The position numbers and the translations under genes were made by a program. A stretch of 64,000 bases of DNA, from NCBI RefSeq assembly GCF_014643175.1, contig NZ_BMJH01000004.1, positions 1 through 64,000 on the forward strand, read 5' to 3'. The DNA comes from Hoyosella rhizosphaerae. Its GTDB lineage: Bacteria > Actinomycetota > Actinomycetes > Mycobacteriales > Mycobacteriaceae. This document shows positions 19,234 to 28,781 of the stretch, piece after piece. The notes under the pieces are model-generated. The model worked only from the letters and a program-made list of their open reading frames with translations, was not told the origin of the DNA and did no database searches. Every line of letters starts with the position of its first letter. The stretch's first letter is position 1.

Positions 19234-20784
19234 CTACGACATCACAGTAGCCCCAGAGTCTGTGAGCCACGCTAGCTGATCATCCGTCACCCGCATCCCC
19301 GTGTGTCTCAGCGGCAGCACTGCTACAGAAGCCATCTGCGTGAGTAGGCCGAGCTGCTCACGTGCCTGGCTGACAGCATCGCCGGGCAGGTCGTTCGAGA
19401 GCTTCACATTTGTGCTCCCGTCAGTTGCGACGACGATGTTGACCTGTGTGTTCTTGCGAGTGGTGTAGGGCAGGCACACCATTCGGGTGAGTTCGAATGC
19501 GGAAGCGAGGGGAGTGCCACCGCCGCTGGGCAACGAGGCGAGCATCGAATGCGCCCGACGGATCCCACGCGTCGGCGGCAATACGAGGCTGGCCTTGCTG
19601 CCGCGTGCACTGATTATCGCCACTTCAGACCGATCGAGATACGCCTGGCCGAGCGCTTGCGTCGCAATGTCGGTGGCTTGTTTGATCCGCAACCTGCCCA
19701 TGGAGTCTGAACGATCCACGATGACCACGGTGAGAGTTTTGGCGCGTGATCGCCGGAGAACCCCCCTCAAGTCAGAGCGGTGAATGAGTTGCTGATCAGC
19801 AACCGTGGAAGCGCGCCGTCGGGCAGCAGCAACCAGCGTCGGAAGAACTGCCACCACGCCGTGTGCTCGCTCGATGGACACCACCCGACCGGCGCGACCA
19901 CGGTCACCATTGATGCGGATGCCCCGGCGTACGGCGCTGCGTATGACGAGCCCACGCAGGCGTTGCGTAGGCGGTGTCGGAAGAATAGTGGTTGCGAACT
20001 CGTCGGAAATTGCGGCCGCATGCTCGGTTTCGTAGTCGGCTGCCTCTTCGTCCATGTCGCTGATTTCGCCGGAATCGAATTCGGCCCCGCCACTCTCGCC
20101 GCTGCCGTCATGCGCTGTCGAATCCGAGCTATCCGAGCCTTGCTGAGTTGTCTCGTCGGCGTCGGTTGCCTCCGACTCGCCGCTTTCGCCGGTTGACGGT
20201 GACTCCTCATCGTCGGCAGATTCTTGCGACATCGGCGAAATGTCTGCCGAATCATCGGTCGATAAGAAATGCACTCGCGGCGCCACAACTGTTCGGTAGA
20301 GCGCTTCTAACGCAGCGTGAGTGTTGCCTGATTCTCGGATGATTGAGGTCACCATGCGCGCAGCGCCAATATCGATGGTGTGGTCATGGATACCGTTCGC
20401 AGCGAGGGCTCGCACACAATCATGCTGGGGAAACCCAGATGCGCTGACACGGGCCGGTTTAGTTTGTGGGCGAACACGAACACCAATAACGCATGTCAAT
20501 TTGGCTGCCAGTGCTCGCGGGACAGACTCGAACTCTGGTGCTGAGGCAAGAACACGGTCGGAAATGGTGGTGAAGTCGATTTGGGCAAGATCTGCGGCTG
20601 GAAATAAATCGGCGCTGGTGTGGGACCGTCGGCAGCGTTCAGCAAGTTCGCGCCACAACTGCTCGCGCCCCCAGCTATCCCCGACGAGCAGAAGGCCGTA
20701 CTGGCCGCCACGCACCCACGTTTCGCACAGGGCCCAGTCATCAGCCACCACGAGTTCCTGTGGCTCAGGCTCGATTGCGGCCAT
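19234..20784 (-). CDS. Magnesium-chelatase subunit D-like VWA protein
   Basis: A 516-residue protein resembling ChlD/BchD. An N-terminal degenerate AAA-like region (about 1-180) is followed by a very acidic Ser/Asp/Glu/Gly linker (about 185-255) and a C-terminal VWA domain. The MIDAS motif is intact: DRSDSMG, then the Thr in GGTPLASAFE and the Asp in ATDGSTN. It starts at the ATG at 20784, which shares one base with the stop of the ChlI-like gene. Together they look like the AAA motor of a metal chelatase. No catalytic H/CobN subunit is nearby, so the metal and substrate are unknown. Confidence 0.82.
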   Translation of the reverse strand: MAAIEPEPQELVVADDWALCETWVRGGQYGLLLVGDSWGREQLWRELAERCRRSHTSADLFPAADLAQIDFTTISDRVLASAPEFESVPRALAAKLTCVIGVRVRPQTKPARVSASGFPQHDCVRALAANGIHDHTIDIGAARMVTSIIRESGNTHAALEALYRTVVAPRVHFLSTDDSADISPMSQESADDEESPSTGESGESEATDADETTQQGSDSSDSTAHDGSGESGGAEFDSGEISDMDEEAADYETEHAAAISDEFATTILPTPPTQRLRGLVIRSAVRRGIRINGDRGRAGRVVSIERAHGVVAVLPTLVAAARRRASTVADQQLIHRSDLRGVLRRSRAKTLTVVIVDRSDSMGRLRIKQATDIATQALGQAYLDRSEVAIISARGSKASLVLPPTRGIRRAHSMLASLPSGGGTPLASAFELTRMVCLPYTTRKNTQVNIVVATDGSTNVKLSNDLPGDAVSQAREQLGLLTQMASVAVLPLRHTGMRVTDDQLAWLTDSGATVMS

Positions 20785-21722
20785 TACGCCACCGAATGCA
20801 AACGCAAAGTTCGTGCCGCGATGTTGTGAACGCGGGCGCTCGCGGTGGTGGGGGACTCAAAAGGTTCGCGCGGAATTCGGTGTCGGAGCGCAGGAACGGC
20901 GACAGTGGCGAGGTCACGGCAGGACATCTCGTCGGCGCCGCGTAGGGCGGCTGCGGCGCGGGCTGCACGAATCAAAACAATCTCCCCGCGGTGGCCAACC
21001 ACATCGCATTCGATGCACAAGCGAATTGCTGCCTCACTGATGTTGTCGGTGACTGTCACGTCCGCCAGTCGTTGTCTGGCCTCGCCGACTGAGCGTGCCA
21101 GTTCGGCTTGCTGAGCACGGAACTGTTCTATAAGTAGGTCCGGTGTTGCGTCGAACAAGAGCCGTCGCCGCACAATCTCGGTGCGTTGCTCAACATCGCG
21201 GATGGTGCTGACGTGTGTTGACAGCCCAAACCGATCCTCAAGCTGTGGCCGCAACTCGCCTTCTTCCGGGTTGCCTGAGCCGATCAGCACAAACTGGGCG
21301 TCATGCTGGTGGCTGATGCCGTCACGCTCGACCCGATTCACGCCGGATGCGGCGACGTCGAGAAGAAGGTCAACAAGGTAGTCGTCGAGCAAGTTCACTT
21401 CGTCGATGTAGAGGAAACCGCGGTGCGCCTCGTGCAGCAGGCCAGGACGAAAGCGAACTTCGCCTTGTGTAAGTGCAGCGTCAATGTCAAGCGCACCTAG
21501 TAGGCGGTCCTCAGATGCTCCCAACGGCAGATCAACCACGGGGGCTTCGATGCGGGCCAATGCCAGCATGTCGGCGAGGGCTCGGACGGTTGTGGATTTT
21601 GCAGTCCCACGGTCACCCATTGCCAACACGCCGCCGATTGCAGGATCGATGGCGGTCAATAGGAGGCAGCGTTTGAGTTCTTCCTGGCCGAGGATGGCGG
21701 TGAAAGGGAACTGCGGTGTCAC
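20784..21722 (-). CDS. Magnesium-chelatase subunit I-like AAA+ ATPase
   Basis: A 312-residue AAA+ ATPase of the ChlI/BchI type. Walker A GDRGTAKST lies near residues 37-45, Walker B GFLYIDEVNLLDD near 102-114, and the sensor-1 region is FVLIGSGNPEEGELRPQLEDRFGL. The GTG at 21722 has AAGGA 6-7 nt upstream. It is the first gene of an operon with the ChlD-like protein and perhaps the SRPBCC gene. In non-photosynthetic actinobacteria such pairs are often assigned to cobalt chelation for cobalamin, but nothing here confirms that. Confidence 0.88.
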   Translation of the reverse strand: MTPQFPFTAILGQEELKRCLLLTAIDPAIGGVLAMGDRGTAKSTTVRALADMLALARIEAPVVDLPLGASEDRLLGALDIDAALTQGEVRFRPGLLHEAHRGFLYIDEVNLLDDYLVDLLLDVAASGVNRVERDGISHQHDAQFVLIGSGNPEEGELRPQLEDRFGLSTHVSTIRDVEQRTEIVRRRLLFDATPDLLIEQFRAQQAELARSVGEARQRLADVTVTDNISEAAIRLCIECDVVGHRGEIVLIRAARAAAALRGADEMSCRDLATVAVPALRHRIPREPFESPTTASARVHNIAARTLRLHSVA

Positions 21723-21899
21723 GTGGGTCCTTTCCTTGGGGGAGCACTACGACACTAGTGGAAAGAGTTATCAATACCACTAACCTCATCGGCGGAACTG
21801 TGCGTGGTGTAAAAAACTCGGCCCCCCAAAAGTGGCGGCGCAAAGTTATACTCCCGACGAACCGAACAATGTGTCATAAACCCAGGGCGGGGAGTGGAG

Positions 21900-23114
21900 A
21901 TGACAAAAAATCTGGCACGCGGGCCAGTGAGTGCACAAGAGCGCGCGCTAGCGCCAGACCTTGCCCGGGGTTTCATGCTCTTGCTCATCGCAATCGCAAA
22001 CACCCCGTGGTACTTATGGGGCCAAGGCGGTGAACGGACATCGGCGCACCCCGGTGGAGGTTCGACGCTCGACCAAATAACGCAGGGCCTCATCGTCACC
22101 ACAGTTGACCTGCGGGTATATCCGATGTTTGCATTCCTTTTCGGATACGGCGTCGTCATGCTCTACCAACGGCAAGTCGCATCAGGGACCTCCGAAAAAG
22201 CCGCATTCAGACTTCTCCAACGCCGCAACCTGTGGTTAGTGGTGTTCGGCTTCGTCCACGCCCTGTTGCTGTGGTTCGGCGACATTCTCGGTGCCTACGG
22301 CCTCGTCGGACTTATTCTCGTCTGGCTTTTCCTCCGACGGAAGAACGGCACACTGCTCGTATGGAGCGGCATCGGCGTGGTGCTACTCCTGCTGCTGACA
22401 GCGTTGACCTTGCTGTCAGCAGTGGCTTTGTCGCCGGAAGAGGGCACGGTTGACACCTTTGATCTGTACTTCATCATTGATGCGGCGAACGGGGAGCCGA
22501 ACTACTTCGCATCCGCACTGGCCCGGATTCCATTTTGGTTGATGCTCATCGCCATCCAAGGATTCATTGGTCTCGCAGTTCCGATCGCGATCCTGCTTGG
22601 GATGTGGGCTGCGCGTCATCGCATCCTCGAACAGCCCGCCGACCACTTGACGTTGTTGCGCATCGCCGCAATCGTCGGCATCGCCATCGGTTGGTCCGGC
22701 GGCGCAGTCCGCGCATCAGCCAAACTTGGCATGTGGGAACCATCCGAGCTCATGGATGGCGCACTTGAAATGGTCCAGCTCAGCACCGGGTTGGCGGGCG
22801 GCATCGGGTACGTCGCATTGTTCGGCCTCATGGGACACTGGCTACGCAACCGCACCACACTCGGCGTCGGAGGAACCGCTGTGGTGGCCGTCGGCAAGCG
22901 ATCGTTGTCGTGCTACCTCGCACAATCGATCCTGTGTGCGCCAGTGTTGGCGGCCTGGGGCTTCGGACTCGGCGAGCACATGCACAGTTTCACCATGGCC
23001 CTCTATGCCGTAGCGGTGTGGGTTGTGATCGGCGTGTGGGCGTTCTACCTGGAGAAGAAATCGCAGCGCGGGCCCTTCGAGGTCGTGCTGCGACGACTCA
23101 CCTACGGCAAATAG
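21900..23114 (+). CDS. DUF418 multi-pass membrane protein
   Basis: A 404-residue integral membrane protein of the DUF418 family, with about 9-10 TM helices. An N-terminal block (ERALAPDLARGFMLLLIAIANTPWYLWG) and a C-terminal block (VGKRSLSCYLAQSILCAPVLAAWGFGLG) are typical; the second resembles a motif of acyltransferase-3-like membrane enzymes. The function is unknown. The ATG at 21900 follows GGGGAG at 5 nt; a GTG at 21894 is in frame. It is convergent with glfT1, 10 bp apart. Confidence 0.82.
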   Translation: MTKNLARGPVSAQERALAPDLARGFMLLLIAIANTPWYLWGQGGERTSAHPGGGSTLDQITQGLIVTTVDLRVYPMFAFLFGYGVVMLYQRQVASGTSEKAAFRLLQRRNLWLVVFGFVHALLLWFGDILGAYGLVGLILVWLFLRRKNGTLLVWSGIGVVLLLLLTALTLLSAVALSPEEGTVDTFDLYFIIDAANGEPNYFASALARIPFWLMLIAIQGFIGLAVPIAILLGMWAARHRILEQPADHLTLLRIAAIVGIAIGWSGGAVRASAKLGMWEPSELMDGALEMVQLSTGLAGGIGYVALFGLMGHWLRNRTTLGVGGTAVVAVGKRSLSCYLAQSILCAPVLAAWGFGLGEHMHSFTMALYAVAVWVVIGVWAFYLEKKSQRGPFEVVLRRLTYGK

Positions 23115-23124
23115 GGGACGGGAG

Positions 23125-24006
23125 CTAGACGCGGCGGAACTGCTCCTGCCGACCCAACTTCCGCAACCGATTCCACTCACGCCACCCAGCAACGTCCCGC
23201 TTCGACACCAAGAAGTACCAGCTGAACCGCACCCATTCCTGCAACAACAGTTTCCGCATGCCACGCTGAGAAAGCAGGTACCCGCGGTTGCGGTACGTGT
23301 AGTACCGCTTCACCTCATTGTCGGGATACTGGGTGTGCATTTTGCCACCGAAGATCGGCTTGAACTCATCAGAACCATCGGGGTGCAAATACGCTGTTTG
23401 CAGGCACGTCCCGAACGGTAACCCCGACTGCACGAGCCGACGGTGAACATCTACCTCGTCACCGCGGACAAACAGGCGAAGATCGGGAACGCCCACCGCT
23501 TCGATCGCCGTAGCAGAGAACAGAGCGCCGTTAAACAAAGAAGCGATGCCGGGTAGCAACTCCTCGTCGCCGAGCTCGTGCCGCCACCTGCGCCACACCA
23601 ATCCACGGCGCAGCGGGAACGCCAACCGGTCAGGTTCACCGATATTGCACACCACGGGCGAAACCTCAGCTAGCTCGTGCTTGATCGCGCAGTCGAGGAG
23701 CTTCTGCAGCACATCTGGCCCCTCAGGTCGCCCGTCGTCGTCAGCAAGCCATACCCAGTCCGCGCCAAGCGCCAAGGCGTGCAGCATGCCGAGCGCAAAA
23801 CCACCAGCACCGCCGAGATTATTCTGCGAACCGATATAGGTGGCCTCAACGGGCTGACCTTCTACAAGTGCCTGGACCGCCGGTTCCGCAGCGTTGTCGA
23901 CCACAATAAGGTGATCAACAGGCCTTGATTGGCCAGCTACCACCTTCAAGGACTCGGTGAGGAGTTCTTGGCGACGGTGGGTGACAACAACTGCAACGAT
24001 CTTCAT
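23125..24006 (-). CDS. glfT1: Galactofuranosyltransferase GlfT1
   Basis: A 293-residue GT2-family enzyme that adds the first galactofuranose residues to the decaprenyl-PP-GlcNAc-rhamnose acceptor of arabinogalactan. The nucleotide-sugar region is VAVVVTHRRQELLTESL (about 4-20) and the metal-binding site is ADDDGRPEGP (about 92-101). SQNNLGGAGGFALGM is typical of GlfT enzymes. It overlaps the wzt stop by 4 bp, forming the wzm-wzt-glfT1 unit seen in relatives, although the order of the three genes differs from what I recall for M. tuberculosis. Confidence 0.92.
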   Translation of the reverse strand: MKIVAVVVTHRRQELLTESLKVVAGQSRPVDHLIVVDNAAEPAVQALVEGQPVEATYIGSQNNLGGAGGFALGMLHALALGADWVWLADDDGRPEGPDVLQKLLDCAIKHELAEVSPVVCNIGEPDRLAFPLRRGLVWRRWRHELGDEELLPGIASLFNGALFSATAIEAVGVPDLRLFVRGDEVDVHRRLVQSGLPFGTCLQTAYLHPDGSDEFKPIFGGKMHTQYPDNEVKRYYTYRNRGYLLSQRGMRKLLLQEWVRFSWYFLVSKRDVAGWREWNRLRKLGRQEQFRRV

Positions 24007-24809
24007 AGGTCTTCGTCCTCAAGTGCCATATCGGCTTGCACCTTGTCCACGATCTTCGCGGCTTCAGGGCCTTTGTAGTGGGTCAGTACGTCCTTGATGC
24101 TGCCGCGTTCACGGATTGTTCCGTGGTCAACCCACATCGCGGTGTCGCACAGTTGCGCCAAGAACTCATCTGAATGGCTTGCGAAAACCAGGATTCCGGT
24201 TCGCGAAACCAGGTCTTGCAACTTGCGTCGTGCTTTGCGCATGAACTCGGCGTCGACGGCGCCGATTCCCTCGTCGAGCAGCAAGATCTCGGGCTCAATG
24301 CTGGTGACAACACCCATCGCGACGCGTACCCGCATCCCCGTGGAGTAGGTGCGCAGAGGCATATCCAAGTAGTCGCCGAGTTCGGTGAAATCGGCGATCT
24401 CATCCATCCGGTCCATCATCTGCTTGCGCGTCATGCCAAGAAACAGTCCACGAATGATGATGTTTTCGTACCCGGAAATCTCCGGGTCCATCCCCACACC
24501 CAAGTCGAAAATTGGTGCTACGCGCCCCTGGATCCGGGCCTTCCCGCGAGTGGGTTCATAGATTCCCGCGAGCAGGCGCAGCAACGTCGACTTTCCGGCA
24601 CCGTTATGTCCAACAAGCCCCACACGGTCCCCCTCGCGGAGGGACATGGTGATGTTCTTCAACGCCTCGACGATCACCACATTCGAATCGGTGCGCCCTA
24701 ATGCACCACCGGCTTTGCCGAGCACAGCCTTCTTCAGGGACCGTGTTTTCGCATCAAAGATCGGAAAATCGACGCACGCGTCGGCTGTATCAATTCTTAC
24801 TTCGGCCAC
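24003..24809 (-). CDS. wzt: Galactan ABC exporter ATPase (Wzt-like)
   Basis: A 268-residue ATPase of the O-antigen/galactan exporter type (M. tuberculosis RfbE, Rv3781). Walker A GHNGAGKST lies near residue 67. The signature is replaced by YSTGMRVRVAMG, as is usual for this class. Walker B is ILLLDEGIGAVDAEF, followed by the switch His in FASHSDE. Only about 35 residues follow the switch region, so there is no carbohydrate-binding C-terminal domain. It lies 10 bp after wzm and overlaps glfT1. Confidence 0.92.
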   Translation of the reverse strand: MAEVRIDTADACVDFPIFDAKTRSLKKAVLGKAGGALGRTDSNVVIVEALKNITMSLREGDRVGLVGHNGAGKSTLLRLLAGIYEPTRGKARIQGRVAPIFDLGVGMDPEISGYENIIIRGLFLGMTRKQMMDRMDEIADFTELGDYLDMPLRTYSTGMRVRVAMGVVTSIEPEILLLDEGIGAVDAEFMRKARRKLQDLVSRTGILVFASHSDEFLAQLCDTAMWVDHGTIRERGSIKDVLTHYKGPEAAKIVDKVQADMALEDEDL

Positions 24810-24819
24810 AAGTAACTCC

Positions 24820-25749
24820 CTATACCCAGTAGGGCACGCGGGCCCGGTAGTTTCGCATCGCCACGAACGTCAACGCCCATCCGATTGCGGTGAATCCGAG
24901 CACGATCAACCAGTGGTACAGGTCAACATGGTTGCCGAGCATTGGCGCACGAATGATCTCAAGGTAGTGGTACAGCGGATTGATCTCGACGATGCGGGCA
25001 CGGTCAGCGGCCTCACCGCCACGGTTGATGAGTCCTTCCGTCGTCCACACGATGGGTGTCATGAAAAACAGCAGCAACGTCAAGCTGTTCAGAATCGGGT
25101 AAATATCGCGGTAACGGGTGGCCAGAATGCCGAAGAACATGATCACCCACACCACGTTGAGGACGATCAGCACAAACGCCGGGAACGCAAGAAGGCTATG
25201 CCAGCCAAGAGGCGGCCTGAAAATCGCCAACATAATGAGATAAATCAGCATGTTGTGGCCAAAGAACAGCACAAGCCGCCAGGTCAGCCGATATACGTGC
25301 ACACTCAAAGCCGAGGGCAGGAACTTAATAAGCCCCTCGTTTTTGATGAACACTTCCGCACCGTCAATGATCGCGCCCTGGATCATCGCCCACACAATAA
25401 GCCCGACCGTGACGTGCGGCAGGAACGACCTCAGCTCCACCTCAAGAAGGACCGAGTACAACAATCCCATCGCCACAGCTTGAACACCCGTGGCGATGGT
25501 GATCCAAAACGGACCGATGACGGATCGACGATACCGCTGCTTGATGTCTTGCCAGCCAAGTTGCCACCACAATTCCCGCTGGGATAGCCCCGTGCGGAGA
25601 TCGAGAATGGCGCGGGAGAACGTACGCGAATCGGAAGTGATTTCGTGCACGTCAACCTGCAAAGCGTGGGCTGTTGGCTGTGAGCTACCACTATCGGAGC
25701 TACCACTATCGGGTTCGCCACTACCTGGTTCAGTCGCTGAGTCGGGCAC
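24820..25749 (-). CDS. wzm: Galactan ABC exporter permease (Wzm-like)
   Basis: A 309-residue ABC-2 permease with six TM helices, homologous to RfbD/Wzm. With Wzt it moves lipid-linked galactan across the membrane. The conserved N-terminal amphipathic part is LRTGLSQRELWWQLGWQDIKQRYRRSVIGPFW. A short Gly/Ser/Asp/Pro low-complexity head (about residues 7-22) precedes it and is probably disordered. I chose the GTG at 25749, 8 nt after TAGGCT with no Shine-Dalgarno, so a leaderless start is possible. The frame is open to 25806. Confidence 0.9.
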   Translation of the reverse strand: MPDSATEPGSGEPDSGSSDSGSSQPTAHALQVDVHEITSDSRTFSRAILDLRTGLSQRELWWQLGWQDIKQRYRRSVIGPFWITIATGVQAVAMGLLYSVLLEVELRSFLPHVTVGLIVWAMIQGAIIDGAEVFIKNEGLIKFLPSALSVHVYRLTWRLVLFFGHNMLIYLIMLAIFRPPLGWHSLLAFPAFVLIVLNVVWVIMFFGILATRYRDIYPILNSLTLLLFFMTPIVWTTEGLINRGGEAADRARIVEINPLYHYLEIIRAPMLGNHVDLYHWLIVLGFTAIGWALTFVAMRNYRARVPYWV

Positions 25750-25859
25750 GGAAGGTAAGCCTAGTCGGGCATAGCTGTTGGTGTGGCAGGTGCCGCGCCG
25801 CGACACACGTGGTTTGCAGATATTTGCGTACGCAGACAGAAACGGACATCGTTGTCGGC

Positions 25860-27086
25860 ATGCCGTTACGCGAACCAGGCCAGGACGTTGTCTATCTCAT
25901 TGCGCCCAGTGGCCACCCCAATTATGGGGACGAATTGATCGCTGCGGCGTGGTTGAAGTTCCTCGCTGCGCGACGGCCGCACTCACTGGTGGTACTGGAC
26001 TGCCACACACCTGGACAGGCATCGGTACTGCTCTCCGGCATCCACCCCAATGTGGTGTTCGTCGACACGGTGTGGCGACTAGCCGTCGAGGCAAGTACCC
26101 GAACACCCGAAGACGCAGATGACTTCCTCCACAATGTTGTTGGGGATCCAGGCCGGGCCTGCCTCATCGTCGACGGAATCAGCATCCTCAGCCAAGCCTC
26201 AAGCATCCACATTCTGGGCGGCGGCTACATCAACGGCGTGTGGCCGCACCACTACGCTCTGCTCACCCTTGTGATGTCGGCGCAACAGCACTCCGGAGCA
26301 CGCATCTACGCGACTGGACAAGGCTTGATGCCCCTGGGCAATGAAGCCGTCGTGAGCAAAGCAGCCGACATATTCGACGTTTTTGACGTCCGTGATGAAC
26401 CTTCCGCACAGATAGCGGGAACCGTATTGACTGGCGACGACGCGTGGCTCGACAAGACCCAGCAGCCGCGCCGTGGTGTCGTCGGAGAAGCCGCACGCCG
26501 ACAGGTGCTCCTCTGCCTCCAAGCGGACCTCACAGGCAGCGACGATGGCGCTGAGACGCTTGCAGGCATGGTGCGGACAATGCTCGACGACTGGGCGGTT
26601 CCCGGAACAGACGTAGCGGTCATCGAAGCAATCCCCGGCACAGATCGAGTGGTGTTTGACCGCCTCGGCGACCGCCTCGATGGCGCTGTGTTCGTACCCT
26701 TCACCGAACTATGGAGATTGGGATTCCCCGCCCGCGCTGACCAAACTTGGATCAGCACCCGATTCCACCCACATTTGCTGGCCGCCGCAACCGGAACCAG
26801 TGGCGTAGCGATCAGTGGGCAACGCGGATACTACGACACAAAACACCAGTCATTGCTCGACCTCGGATCAGGCTGGGAACTCGTCCACGTCGGAGGCGAA
26901 ACGCCCACCACGAAGCCCACAAATGGTGGCTTTGCCCCCGAGCAGGTAGCGGCGCTACGAAAGGCAAAACAAGAACTCGCCCATGCGCTCTACCCGCCAC
27001 GAAGCCTGACGGACACAGCCCGCGACCTAACACCCACGGTGGTTCGTCGCGCGGTAGGACGAGGCAAGCGAGCCCTCAAACTATAG
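25860..27086 (+). CDS. Polysaccharide pyruvyl transferase family protein
   Basis: A 408-residue protein resembling the polysaccharide pyruvyl-transferase (CsaB-like) family: an N-terminal block IAPSGHPNYGDELIAAAWLKFLAARRP, then IHILGGGYINGVWPHHYALL, and a late block TRFHPHLLAAATGTSGVAISGQRGYYDTKHQSLL with the His typical of the family. It may add a ketal pyruvate or a related group to a cell-wall glycan, but the substrate is unknown. The ATG at 25860 is the best Met; there is no clear ribosome site. It is divergent from wzm and overlaps the convergent bpa end by 6 bp. Confidence 0.78.
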   Translation: MPLREPGQDVVYLIAPSGHPNYGDELIAAAWLKFLAARRPHSLVVLDCHTPGQASVLLSGIHPNVVFVDTVWRLAVEASTRTPEDADDFLHNVVGDPGRACLIVDGISILSQASSIHILGGGYINGVWPHHYALLTLVMSAQQHSGARIYATGQGLMPLGNEAVVSKAADIFDVFDVRDEPSAQIAGTVLTGDDAWLDKTQQPRRGVVGEAARRQVLLCLQADLTGSDDGAETLAGMVRTMLDDWAVPGTDVAVIEAIPGTDRVVFDRLGDRLDGAVFVPFTELWRLGFPARADQTWISTRFHPHLLAAATGTSGVAISGQRGYYDTKHQSLLDLGSGWELVHVGGETPTTKPTNGGFAPEQVAALRKAKQELAHALYPPRSLTDTARDLTPTVVRRAVGRGKRALKL

Positions 27087-27611
27087 GTACTGGCCGGTGC
27101 CGTGCCCGTGTGCGTGCTGCTCGCCATCCTGATCAGTCGTGGGATGACTACCGCCTAAACTCATCCCCGGCGGAAGCGCGCCTTGGCGGATTTGCTCAAG
27201 TTGCGCGCGGGCCGTCACCTGCTGCGCGAAGAGCGCAGTTTGGATGCCATGAAAAACGCCTTCAAGCCACCCCACCAACTGCGCCTGTGCGATCCGCAAT
27301 TCTGACTCACTCGGCACCGACGTGTCGCTAAAAGGGAGCGTCAAGCGGTCAAGTTCATCACGCAACTCAGGCGCCAACCCGTCCTGAAGTTCCCGTATCG
27401 ACGAGTCGTGAACCTCACGCAGGCGGCTGCGGCTTGCCTCGTCGAGTGGCGCCGTCCGGACCTCTTCGAGAAGCTGCTTGATCATCGTGCCAATCCGCAT
27501 CACCTTGGCGGGCTGTTCAACCAGTTCCGTCAGCGGTGTTTCAGACCGCTCCACTTCACCTGCACCTTCAGAACCAATCACTTCGATGTCGTCATGCTCA
27601 GGGTGAGTCAT
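27081..27611 (-). CDS. bpa: Bacterial proteasome activator Bpa
   Basis: A 176-residue DUF2587 protein, the ATP-independent proteasome activator (PafE/Bpa, Rv3780). The core is highly conserved (ELVEQPAKVMRIGTMIKQLLEEVRTAPLDE and LRIAQAQLVGWLEGVFHGIQTALFAQQ). The C-terminus keeps the GTGQYL tail that docks into the 20S core. I chose the ATG at 27611 (MTHPEHDD); an in-frame ATG lies at 27620. The position next to the wzt/glfT1/wzm cluster agrees with mycobacteria. No proteasome subunit or pup gene is in this window. Confidence 0.93.
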   Translation of the reverse strand: MTHPEHDDIEVIGSEGAGEVERSETPLTELVEQPAKVMRIGTMIKQLLEEVRTAPLDEASRSRLREVHDSSIRELQDGLAPELRDELDRLTLPFSDTSVPSESELRIAQAQLVGWLEGVFHGIQTALFAQQVTARAQLEQIRQGALPPGMSLGGSHPTTDQDGEQHAHGHGTGQYL

Positions 27612-27654
27612 GCACACCATAATGCTGTGAAAACTCGACGATTCCTAATCGGAG

Positions 27655-28653
27655 TTAACTGACAAACAGCAGCAGTTTCCCCGACACCTCACCCGAGTCG
27701 AGAAGCTTATGGGCACGCCCAGCCTCGCTTACCGCGAGTTCCTCATGAACAACCGGACGCACCAAGCCCGCCTCGATCATCGGCCACACGTGACGCACAG
27801 TGTCCCGAATAATTTCGTCCTTACTCGACTGCCCAGTTGTAGGGCGGCCACGAAGGTTCGTCGCCGTCACAGAAGCCCGTTTCGTGAGAAGTTTTGCCAG
27901 GTCAATTTCAGCGGTTCGGCCGCCCTGCAGCCCAATGATGATGAGATGACCATCAAAACCCAGCACATCAAGGTTGCGATCCAAATACTTCGCCCCCATG
28001 ATGTCCAGAATTATGTCGGCCCCAGGATGCGTGAAGTCCCGCGTGAAACGCGCCATTTCCGACACAAAATCGTCCTGCCGATAATTTATGACGTAACGCG
28101 CCCCAAGCTCATGACACAGTTCAAGCTTCTCCTTCGAGCCAGCCGTCACCGCAACACGAACATTCATAGTTCGGGCCACCTGGATCGCATGAGAACCAAT
28201 CCCACTCGCCCCGCCATGAATCAACAGTGTCTGGCCTCGATGCATGCCTGCCCGCATCCCCAAGTTCGACCACACGGTGCACGCCGCTTCCGGAAGGCAT
28301 GCCGCAACATGCAAATCGATACCCTTCGGAATTGGCATCAACTGCGTTGACGACACCGCCACATACTCGGCATATCCGCCACCGGACAACAGGGCGCACA
28401 CCTCATCGCCCACAGACCAACCCTGAACACCCTCACCGAGTTCGACAATCGTGCCCGAGCATTCCAACCCAAGGATCGGGCTGGCCCCCGGAGGGGACGG
28501 GTAGTGGCCTTGGCGTTGCAAAATGTCGGCACGATTCACAGCGGTCGCAGCAACGTGGATGAGGACTTCGCCGCGTCCCGGCGTCGCATCCGGAACCTCA
28601 TCCCACCGCAACACATCAGGGTCGCCAAACTGTGACATCGTGATAGCCCGCAT
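27655..28653 (-). CDS. NAD(P)H:quinone oxidoreductase (zinc-type alcohol dehydrogenase family)
   Basis: A 332-residue medium-chain reductase of the quinone oxidoreductase class. The catalytic-domain segment is AATAVNRADILQRQGHYPSPPGASPILGLECSG (about 32-64). The NADP motif is IHGGASGIGSHAIQVA (about 145-160). No zinc-ligand cysteine pattern is seen, as in Qor/TP53I3-type enzymes. It corresponds to the Rv3777-type gene that neighbours bpa in mycobacteria. The physiological substrate is not known. It is divergent from the MarR gene across about 130 bp. Confidence 0.9.
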   Translation of the reverse strand: MRAITMSQFGDPDVLRWDEVPDATPGRGEVLIHVAATAVNRADILQRQGHYPSPPGASPILGLECSGTIVELGEGVQGWSVGDEVCALLSGGGYAEYVAVSSTQLMPIPKGIDLHVAACLPEAACTVWSNLGMRAGMHRGQTLLIHGGASGIGSHAIQVARTMNVRVAVTAGSKEKLELCHELGARYVINYRQDDFVSEMARFTRDFTHPGADIILDIMGAKYLDRNLDVLGFDGHLIIIGLQGGRTAEIDLAKLLTKRASVTATNLRGRPTTGQSSKDEIIRDTVRHVWPMIEAGLVRPVVHEELAVSEAGRAHKLLDSGEVSGKLLLFVS

Positions 28654-28781
28654 GTCACTGAGCGTAACCGCACACCCCCAGGTCGCGACGGCCCGGCACG
28701 GGAAGTGTCTGTATAAAAATTGGAAAAAAGGGGACTATTCTCTACATGTCAATACAAGTCGGGGAGAGGACACACCACACA

